A DNA stretch of 64,000 nucleotides from Dactylonectria macrodidyma (lineage: Eukaryota > Ascomycota > Sordariomycetes > Hypocreales > Nectriaceae): contig JAGMUV010000029.1 of assembly GCA_020744425.1 (NCBI GenBank), positions 310,001 to 374,000 on the forward strand, read 5' to 3'. The position numbers and the translations under genes are program-made. This document shows, in pieces, positions 43,702 through 52,008 of the stretch (positions are counted from its first letter, which is position 1; each line of letters starts with the position of its first letter). The notes under the pieces are model-generated. The model was not told the origin of the DNA, made no database searches, and worked only from the letters and a program-made list of their open reading frames with translations.

Positions 43702-43936
43702 GGGGGGGTTCACTGACTCGCAAAAGGTGCTCTTGATTCGCAAAAGATCAAAAGACACCTCGAAATAGGTGGTAGACCCACTAGTTATTATGTACCTCAT
43801 GGCCTAGAATAAAATTTCGCTTAGGGTTAGGGTTATGACAGAAGAAAGTGATATATGGCCTTAAGAAATTTAGCGCTATTCAGAAGTACAGATTTTTGCG
43901 AATCAAGGGCAACTTTTGCGAGTCAGTGACCCCCCC
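43702..43936. mobile_element. 235-bp MITE with 46-bp inverted ends, inside the P450
   Basis: Ends GGGGGGGTTCACTGACTCGC / complement of GGGGGGGTCACTGACTCGC, with TA on both sides (43700-43701, 43937-43938). It sits in the centre of a further inverted pair, GGTCGCTCCGCTCC / GGAGCGGAGCGACC, which may be an older element. The G-run plus TGACT pattern resembles the ends of the pogo element at 40743. Confidence 0.82.
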
Positions 43937-44853
43937 TAGGGAGCGGAGCGACCAGTATTCCCTACTGACTCGCCTCACTCAGAGGTGATATTCGGTGGAT
44001 AAAGAGGTTGCACGACCAATATGGACCTGCCGTTCACCTCGACCCGACGGACCTGAGCTACGCAGCTGGTGAGGCTTGGAACGATGTCCACGGACCTAAG
44101 GTGACAGAGAAAGCACAAGAATTCTCTGTTCAACCTGTCAACGGTAAGTAAAACGTCAAAAGCATAGTTCTCAAGCTGTCCTTCAGGTCCAATGGTTTGG
44201 CTCACAGCAATGACTCTTGGCAGGCGTTCCAAGCATGCTTACGGCTAATACTGAAAACCACTCTCGAATGCGCCGACTCTTTTCGCCTGCTTTCTCAGAG
44301 CGTGCCTTGAACCAGCAAGAGCCTCTCTTCCGGAAATATGTGGATCTTCTTATGTACGAAATATCCAAGGTTGGCGAGGATGGGAAGAAGCCTGTGGAGA
44401 TGACTCAACTACTCAACTATGCAACTTTCGATGTTATGGTCGAGCTCTACTTTGGGCAACCTCTTGACCTACTGGCGAAGAATGAATACAGCCCTTGGGT
44501 CAGATCCATCTTTGAGTCACTAAAGATGCTGCCCCTTGCCTCTATGGTCAACTACTACCCTATCCTGAACGCCATATTCGCCCGCTTCAAGCCAAAGTCC
44601 GTCACTAAACAACGGGTCACGCACTGCAAGCACTCAGAGGATCGTGTCAACCAACGCCTGCAACATGGCTCTGATCGGCCTGATATCTGGAACCTGGTCT
44701 TGTCGGCCAAGGAGGGCAAGGGACTCACACTCGAGGAAATGCATTCTAATGTCAAGCTCTTCATGCTTGCTGGATTGGAGACAACGGGTAAGTGCACTAG
44801 GCGGATAATAGATACTTGGTAAGTGGGTTCCATCTGAAACCCGTGTATCAGTT

Positions 44854-45005
44854 CCAAGGATCCAAACCACTCCACAAGAGACCTCCGTGGAGTGGATTTA
44901 GAGGTGGCACGTGGCGCAAAAGGGGACGTGCACGTGTGCACGGTTCACTAAGTGATCCTAAATCCACTGAAGGGGTGCGTGGAGTTGAATGGATTGGGTC
45001 CTTGG
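44854..45005. mobile_element. 152-bp MITE in the P450 with 6-bp duplication
   Basis: Ends CCAAGGATCCAA / complement of CCAAGGACCCAA, with inner inverted ACTCCAC blocks. The duplication TCAGTT is perfect (44848-44853, 45006-45011). Confidence 0.8.
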
Positions 45006-45342
45006 TCAGTTCACCACTCGTTCAACATACCACTCTGAAGCGAACTTCAAGAATGCCAACACCTTCGCACCTGAAAGATGGTTGAAGACGGATCCCACGT
45101 ACGCTGGGGACGCCCTCGACGCTCATAAGCCGTTCGGGTTCGGGCTTCGAAACTGCCTTGGACAGAACACGGCCATGCACGAGATGAGACTCATCTCAGC
45201 CACGCTGCTCTTCAAATACGACCTCGAGCTCTGCGACGAGAGTCGGAACTTGGCAGACCAGAAGTCCTTCGCGCTATGGATTAAAAAGCCGTTGATAATC
45301 CGCGGGAAGCCGTTGACCACACAAGCTAGACTGAATATCTGA

Positions 45343-45941
45343 GAGGAGCTTGGAAGTCTTGGCTACTCTCTCGCCGGACATGGATGTCTAGGGCTAACCG
45401 CGTAGACGGAAGTTCATCCAATATCTGTATATAAGTGTAAGGGGCGCGCCCTGAGTTTGTTCAACAAGAGGGTTCATTGGATATGAATTACTCAAAAGAC
45501 TTTCTGACTACAAGAAAATGCATCTAGCATGTAGCTGCATCCCAGTATTGCGGTTATAGAAGGATGGCTGAGGCAAAAGAAATATTAGGCAAGGTCTTAG
45601 CCAATAAGATCCATAGATTGCTCCTTTAGCCGAAAAAAAACGCACGCGCAATCGCAAAAACCAAGGCACCTCTCAAGTGAAAGAGGATTACAGGGGTGCT
45701 AAGCCAATCAGATGCATTAAGGTCCACTTTCAGTGAAAGTGAGAGTCGCCATAGGGATGTAGTTGAAGTTGACGAATGGATACCTGTTTCCAAATTGGTA
45801 ATGCCTGAGTCCAGACCGGGCTGCTGGTAACCAAAGAAGCCTCCGTTACTCAGGCTTCTTGGCGTACACCGAATACCTATGATCATGATTAAATCTTGCT
45901 CAAAGTGACAATCCACGCTTCATCGCGATTGAACGGGGAAC
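45343..45941. other. Intergenic with LTR-like fragment
   Basis: At 45438 a stretch begins TGTAAGGGGCGCGCCCTGAG and continues TTTGTTCAACAAGAGGGTTC. It matches 51787 onward (TGTTAAGGGCGAGCCCTGAG) and looks like the 5' end of an LTR. Nothing else recognised. Confidence 0.35.
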
Positions 45942-47748
45942 CTACACCGGGGAGTACATATGGATGCCCAAATTCTTGAAGTCTTTTCTGACCCCAGCCA
46001 GAAGAAGCTGCAGCTCTTCGAGGTTCCAGCCTAGCCCGCCTTCGCTCTTGGGGCGCGTGAATATAGCGAGGCTTAGAGGTTCCAAGACCTGCATGCTGTT
46101 TTCATACACCCACATGCCTAGATAGTAAAAATTGTGTTTGTAAGTATTAGGAATCTATATAAACCGGTTTGAAGGCTAGGTAGGTCCTATTACTTACCGA
46201 CTTGTTTATACTTGGGGTCTCTGGCCCAAGCATTTACTGGCCACTTCTCCTTCACCTTAACGACATCAACGAAGCCAGCGTCTTTAAGCCAGTCCTTGTA
46301 GTAAAGAGCGGTAGTAAGTGGATGCCCGCCGGCAGCAAAACCTTCTTGTAGCAGTACCGACCACTTGCGCGCGGGATGCTCCTCCTTGAGTGTGCCATCA
46401 TCAGATATAAGAGGATATATAATATCCACGAGCTCGAGAGTACCTCCAGGCTCCAGGAACCTGCAGGTAGCGCATTAGTCATATATCCCAGGTTTGGTGG
46501 GGAGGGGGGGTGGTACTCGTAGCATTGCTTCAGGTACCTGGGCCAGTTTCGGATGGAGCCAGTCATGAAGCGTGAGAAGATAAAGTCAAACTTGGTGCTA
46601 AAGGTCCAGTCATCCTCTAGGTCATCCACATAGAAGCTGACATTGGGGGGCACACTTTTCAGCAAGTAAAAAAAGCAATTAGTAATAGTCTATTTAGGGA
46701 CGCTGCTCCTTGACTCATTTCTTGGCTTACAATGGCGGTTGTATAGGGCTAAGGTCAATCCCTGTTACCTAAAACGGCGACAGTCAGGACTGTTTAGTAC
46801 CTAGTGAAGCAGCGCTGCTCTCAATTCAATTCAATCAACGCAAAAGCAAAAAACACTGTATTTTAATTGGATAACTTGAATTGAATTGGGTAATCAATTC
46901 AAGTCCTCCAATTAAAATACAGCGTTTTTTGCTTTTGCGTTGATTGAATTGAATTGAGAGCAGCGCTGTAGTGAAGCACGAGTCTTTCGCTCACCTGGCA
47001 TTCGGGATGCTCGTCGGCTTGGGCATTGTTAGAAAATATCCTCATAATGCAGACTTGTCGGGTGGCGTAATCCTACCGAAATCAATGGACCAGATGCCCG
47101 TCCCACAGCCGGCATCTAGCACGCGATGGAAAGGCTTGTCTAACGGGGCACAGTGAAGTTTTCCATCAAAAGTCAAGAGTAGCAAGTTATGCTGGAGATC
47201 TACGTCAAAGTCAGATACGGGGATGATAGACAGATGCTAACACCTCCTACCTAAGCGCTCGTTCTCCGTCTGAGAGCCCGGGGGTCAGTCAGAAGGTGGG
47301 AGGGGGTTGCTCAAGGTAACTGGACAAACCGACCTCATCATTTGGAAGGACGTACACTAGGATCGAGTCAGCCGTGTCTCGCTTCTCGCAGAATCGGAGA
47401 ATGAATTGAGAAGTCCTCACCGCCATCCTTATAAGCATGGTACGTCCGGCCGTTTTCCTGGCGATAGGCCAAGATGCTAGACGACAGAGAGGTGGTGTCG
47501 CTGGTGTTGTCCTACTGGAGTCAATTGGGTCATTCATTACGATGGGCAAGCGCTTCGTCGCTCACGAATCCGATTGTTGAGTCAACGTCATCGTCGTCCT
47601 GAGGAACGGCCTACAGAGCACGATTAGAGCGGACTCTCATGAAAGCAAAGGGGGGCTCTCAAACATTGTCGTCGACGGCAAGCGGGGTATTGTCTTGGGC
47701 CGGCGGAGAGGTTTTCCCCGCAGCCTGTTCCCCTGGCTCAGAGGCCAT
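45942..47748 (-). CDS. LaeA-like SAM-dependent methyltransferase, 11 exons
   Basis: Class I methyltransferase of the LaeA/UMTA-like group, often linked to secondary metabolism. Exons (minus): 47748-47665, 47610-47566, 47511-47421, 47356-47334, 47269-47251, 47199-47077, 47017-46995, 46768-46731, 46654-46517, 46460-46198, 46117-45942. All phases agree, giving 340 residues. Features: SDTTSLSSSILAYRQENGR, YVLPNDE, the SAM motif VLDAGCGTGIWSIDF (near 115-129), ADEHPE, GIDLSPIQP, VPPNVSFYVDDLEDDW, FDFIFSRFMTGSIRNW, EPGGTLELVD, WKDAGF-like DWLKDAGFVDV and a C-terminal LLAGVRKDF. Intron 7 (46769-46994) holds a 159-bp MITE and would be 59 nt without it. The first donor is GTTTGA, weaker than usual. 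Confidence 0.85.
46810..46968. mobile_element. 159-bp foldback hAT-type MITE in the methyltransferase intron
   Basis: Arms of about 60 bp that are almost perfect inverted copies (CAGCGCTGCTCTCAATTCAA...), with a short loop. The 8-bp duplication TAGTGAAG (46802-46809, 46969-46976) is perfect. Eight-bp duplications and CAGCG ends point to hAT mobilisation. The hAT at 48528 also begins CAGCG. Confidence 0.92.
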
Positions 47749-48131
47749 TACTAATAGTCCGACGGTTTCGGCGCGGGCTGAGTATGTCTGTCTGTCCGTC
47801 TGTCGATATATACCCTCCTGGCACGAGAGGAAGGACAAGCTGATTTTTGTGGTTGGCACGAAGAGCCAGGCAGCAGAGCACAGGGGGCGCGAATTAAATA
47901 CGGCCCGCATTTAGCGCGTACTAAGTGTACCACGGCAAGTGGGGGCATGACGCACAATTACGGAAGAAATATATACCGAAGGGCGAGGACCGGGTGAACA
48001 TTTCAGCCCACGAGACTCTGATGGTAAAAGCCCTTAAGTTTGCCAAACCTGTTGGGCACCTCTCCGAGGCCTAAGGTCGTGTGACCTCTACCGGGCTCAT
48101 AAACGAAGCCACTAACTCTTAACAGTTATTA
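47749..48131. other. Upstream region of the methyltransferase gene
   Basis: Presumed promoter of the minus-strand methyltransferase; no further feature recognised. Confidence 0.4.
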
Positions 48132-48230
48132 GAGCAGACAATATTCTTATTCTTAAGGAGGGACGGATCATCGAACACGGTAGCCACCAACAGCCGCTCG
48201 AAGCTGGGGGGAGATATGCCAGCCTATAGC
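48132..48230 (+). pseudogene. ABC-transporter C-terminal fragment
   Basis: Reads ADNILILKEGRIIEHGSHQQ then PLEAGGRYASL and TAG. This is the end of an ABC ATPase domain, after the H-loop, as found at the C-terminus of ABCB/ABCC exporters. No Walker motifs or membrane domain nearby; an isolated 3' remnant. Confidence 0.7.
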
Positions 48231-48334
48231 GGAAGCAATCTCAGATTAGTAATAAAGACCTAATTAATTTTGACAGTTATTAGGTTGATCAGGAGGGACA
48301 ATGTCGGGCGACATCAAATGTGAGGCTTATTATA

Positions 48335-48450
48335 ACCCCCACATAGCAATATCATCCCTTGGTCTGGAATTCGGTCGACATTCGACGATCCCTACATAGT
48401 AATATCCTCCCTTGGTCTAGAACTCGGCTAACCTTCGACGGAACACAGTG
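48335..48450. repeat. Imperfect tandem duplication, unit about 55 bp
   Basis: ACATAGCAATATCATCCCTT... is followed directly by ACATAGTAATATCCTCCCTT..., and the two continue alike through CGACATTCGACG / CTAACCTTCGACG. Confidence 0.6.
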
Positions 48451-48527
48451 AGCATCGGCAATTGCCAAGCATCCGAATTGAGCCGCAGTTCTTGGCGGGC
48501 AATCCACTTTCAGCACCTGGTGCCGAC

Positions 48528-50906
48528 CAGCGCTCATCATAAATCAATCAAATCAACTTTGGGGTAAAAGTTGATTTGTTTGATAGGCTTCAGATCCAAA
48601 GTTGATTTGTTTGATTTGATTGGCCCCTCTCAATCAACTGTATGGGCGGCCTATATACCTAGTATGTGAAGGTATTTCGCAGACCCCAAGTCTCAATTAC
48701 CTACCCAACTGCCTAGCTTTACCCCGCCGTGTTGGACCCAGTTCCTCAGGCAATGAACTCGCTCCAGCGTATCCGCGCCCATTGAGAGCCTTTGAGATGT
48801 TAGCGTCAGCTTGGCCAGGCTGAACTGTCTCTCGCAGTCAGTCGCCATCGCCGGAATGGCAAAGACGTCCAAGGCAAAGCTGCTTAATATCGGGAATGAA
48901 GGCTTGTGGTCTCTCCACCATTGGATCGGCTCCTGCGTATCTTGTGGCTCGAGGCGGAGGTACTTGTCCAGCTCGCTGACACTGCCGCCCGTTGCAAATA
49001 TCTTTCTCGTTCTGCTGTTGATCCATTGGGTGTAGTGGTCATCCTCCTTACCCATTTTCATTGATAATGGAGCGGACTTGGACTGTTCCTGGTCCTTCTG
49101 ACTCTAGCTCGAAAGAGTCAGCGTCTTTGCCGAAAAGAAACGCACGGGCAACAAGGTTAAGAACATGGCCATAGCAACGCATCCGACGGGCCTTAATATC
49201 AGCAGGCCTAATCGAAGGGTCAAGCTGCCTGTAGAAGTAGTGCAGACAAGTATCATTCGTGGCCAGGTTGTCAGAAATGATAGTCCCAATCTGTCCTCGA
49301 ATCTCCCAGAGTTGAACGACGTCGAATAGTGTATTAGCAAGGTTCTCACCACTATGAGTACCTAACTGACGACGTAGAGCGAGCAACCTGGACTGTTGGT
49401 ACCCGAGTTTGTCGATGAAGTGTGCAAAAACAGCTATTATCGCAAGGCGGTTCGGTGATGTCCAGAGATTAAAGCTGATGTGAATTTTCGTTAGGGCACT
49501 GCCCAGGTCCGCTTTGATGATATCCCTCTTAGAGTCAAAGATCCTCTGTAGCTCTCTGGTAATAGAACTGCTACTCCAAGGAATCTGGAGCGCTAATTCA
49601 TGGTCAAACCGATAAAAGAGCTCCTTCAGAAACCTGTGCTCAAATATTGTAAATGGAACGTCACTGTCAATTACAAACCCAACACTTAGTTCTTGTATAG
49701 CTTCGACCTTTGCCCTTGGTATCATGCTCTGGTCAAGCCGCGGTCGTTTGGGTGTTGCATGAGAGTGAAGATCGATCGAGCTATCGTCGCTGGGGCTTGA
49801 CTGGCTCGCTGGGGTGATCCGGTGAGCTCTGCGCAAGTCAGTAGATGGATACAGTATGTCAGTGTAGGGGACGAATACATACTTCCGAAGATGATCTGCT
49901 GCAGAAGATGTAGCTTGTACTGAGAAAAATTCCGGTCGACCTTTCGTGTCACATCAACTGCAGCACCACACATGACCGATTGGCTGCTCCTGGTGATTCA
50001 ATTCGACGAAGAACATGCCGTGCGATCTGATCCAGCTTTTTCTGCCTTTTGCACCCTTCCGAGCTAGTGAAGCTTCTTGGACGAAGCGACGGTTTTTCCA
50101 GACGACCTTCGGTAGATCCTCAATAGTCGGGTTAGCAGGCAGCTCTTCGACGGCAGCCTCCTCGAGCTGCTGGGCCACAGTCCTTGGTTGTGATAGTCGC
50201 GAGAACGCAGAAGGAAAGAGTGGCATGAGGCAAGGCGTTGAAATCTCCGGCAGAAGACTCGCCGGTGAAGAGAGCGCTGGCGAGTCCGGCATCATGTTGC
50301 TGGTGTCATGTGGTGTTGATGGCGAAATTGATGCGTCGCGGTAGGATGCAGAGCGTGTCAGCCGGTCCAGGGTTTGGTGTGGGTTAGCCAGCGATAGTGG
50401 GTACCAATCAGGCTACGACTTTATATGGGAGCAAGAAGTATCATATGTATGTATGTATGTATATTTTTCGTCCGAGGGCCATGAGGCCCGTAAAGTCCCC
50501 TATTGGGGCACAGGACGTGCTGAGCTAGAGTCTCTAATGCTAAAATCTACGCAAAGCTTTCGTAAACTACAGAACAGACCACTATCCAGCATATCATCGG
50601 CTCAAAGGCGCATTGTGTCGAGCCTGTTACCCGTCAGCGGGATGGCCAGGCGTGGCTATTACAGCACTAGCCGCTAAGCAAGAAGTATCACCTATCTGTG
50701 ACCATCTTGTACAGGGTAGGACCGGCGCAGGGCAGGCCATGTTAATCCTTTTGGACAGTTCAGATGTAGTATAGCACATATCAACTTTATCAAATCATGT
50801 CAACTTGCAAATCGCTGGAATTGATTTGATTGAAGCGAGGAATCGGCTGGGTTGATTGATTTGATTGGGGTGATTGATTGATTGGGTTGATTTATGATGA
50901 ACGCTG
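48528..50906 (-). mobile_element. hAT transposon copy 2, internally deleted
   Basis: Inverted ends CAGCGCTCATCATAAATCAA / complement of CAGCGTTCATCATAAATCAA with AATCAAATC-type subterminal repeats. Size 2.4 kb. The outside 8-mers GTGCCGAC and CTGCTGGT agree at 4 of 8 positions, so no clear target duplication remains. Confidence 0.85.
48693..50295 (-). pseudogene. hAT transposase of copy 2, stop codon and internal deletion
   Basis: From ATG 50295 the frame leads into a BED finger (WCC-S-stop-CDTKGR, later H-x4-H across an intron of about 54 nt with GTATGT and GCGCAG). TGA there would be CGA before a C-to-T change. The core follows (ISFNLWTSPNRLA, GTIISDNLATNDTC, RRMRCYGHVLNLVARAFLFG) and stops near 49050. 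There it is fused to the C-terminal dimerisation block (ILSSFALDVFAIPAMATDCE then RQFSLAKLTLTSQR). Compared with the 801-residue hAT at 52297, roughly 250-300 residues between are missing. Confidence 0.85.
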
Positions 50907-52000
50907 CTGCTGGTAGCACTGAATTAGTAGCCAAGTGTGAGCTGATAGCTTGTGTGAGATGGAGTGTACGCTCTGATGAGATAAACATCCCGTGGTAGAT
51001 ATAGGTACCAGCATGTGAAATTTCAGGAGTTCTTATCCCAGCGATTAGAAAATTAGATACTAACTCACATACTGTCGAAGAGGCGCGACACTCTCGACCG
51101 CGCCGGCATTTGGCCGGCAAAGTCGGTCTCGGTCGGCAGATTCCCACTGATCAAAGCCGTTACCAAAATCGGACAATGGGCCGGCGCCGCATTGTCAGTG
51201 AAAATCGATGCTAACAAACATCCTTGGTGGTTACAAGTTAAAAGGACGGGTGACCCGGCTAAACTGGTGGAATTACTTCTCACCTGGACATCCACTGTCA
51301 CCATGCCATCAGCGTCGCTCTGACAATGCGGTGAGTGCGCGTCTGATTGATTGATTGATTGATGGATGGATGGCTGTTCGCATGCTCTTTCTCCGCTAGT
51401 TTTTGTTTTCCACATTAAACAGCAATGCCTCCAAAGACTCATGTTCAAAAGCATGATTTTAAGCAGTCGGGTTTAAAAAAAAAAAAAAAAAAAAAAATTT
51501 TTTTTTTTTTAAACATTTCATAGGTCCTTACTTAATAATGGGACTGCCTGGATAGAGGAAGAAGGGAAGATGAACACTTTATCGCGCAGCCGTACTGATT
51601 TGTAGCCACGGCCAGCTACAGCCACAACTATAGCCAAATGCAACCGATATCCCTCATCTCTTCTGTAACCGCCATCATACCTTACCCCGCACTGCAGAGC
51701 CCAGTGATCCAACTCGGCTACTATGGCCCCAGTCTCTTTATCTACAAACCTAGTTAGCCCGTATGGATAATTAATCAATATGACTATGTTAAGGGCGAGC
51801 CCTGAGTTTGTCTAACAAGCGGGTCCCGTATATTGTATATCTATAGGTGAAAGGAAGAGGGAGAGAGATGATAGGAACCCCAAAATCTCTCTATGATCTA
51901 TATCTAAAAAGCTTTATTTATATACACTTGAAATCCCAAAATCGCAACTCTTCAGAGACCAGCTCTCCGGAGTGAATCAATCGGAACTCCAGAGCCGGGA
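50907..52000. other. Gene-poor stretch with A/T run and LTR-like start
   Basis: An A-run/T-run of about 38 bases lies at 51474-51511. A short minus-strand frame (51778-51518, 86 codons, MINYPYGLTRFVDKETGAIV) is unrecognised. At 51787 TGTTAAGGGCGAGCCCTGAG resembles the LTR-like start at 45438. A GTAT microsatellite lies just outside at 50445-50462. Confidence 0.4.
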
Positions 52001-52008
52001 GACTGAAC

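Larger units (their letters stand above)
43529..45342 (+). pseudogene. Cytochrome P450, broken by insertions, deletion and a stop
   Basis: Membrane-bound haem monooxygenase remnant. From ATG 43529: membrane anchor (STILAFVALLAIYLVGSAI) and HSLADVPSPKICAISR. Then a 0.3-kb insertion (about 43660-43955). Then IPY, TGA for tryptophan, LASLRGDIRWIKRLHDQYG up to an intron (44144-44223), and a long exon to the oxygen-binding helix FMLAGLETTG near 44790. The K-helix ExxR region is missing. A 152-bp MITE sits at 44854, and after a frameshift the end carries PERW and the haem loop PFGFGLRNCLG, with a stop at 45342. The sequence resembles the TRI11/CYP65-like hydroxylases (inference). Confidence 0.82.
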
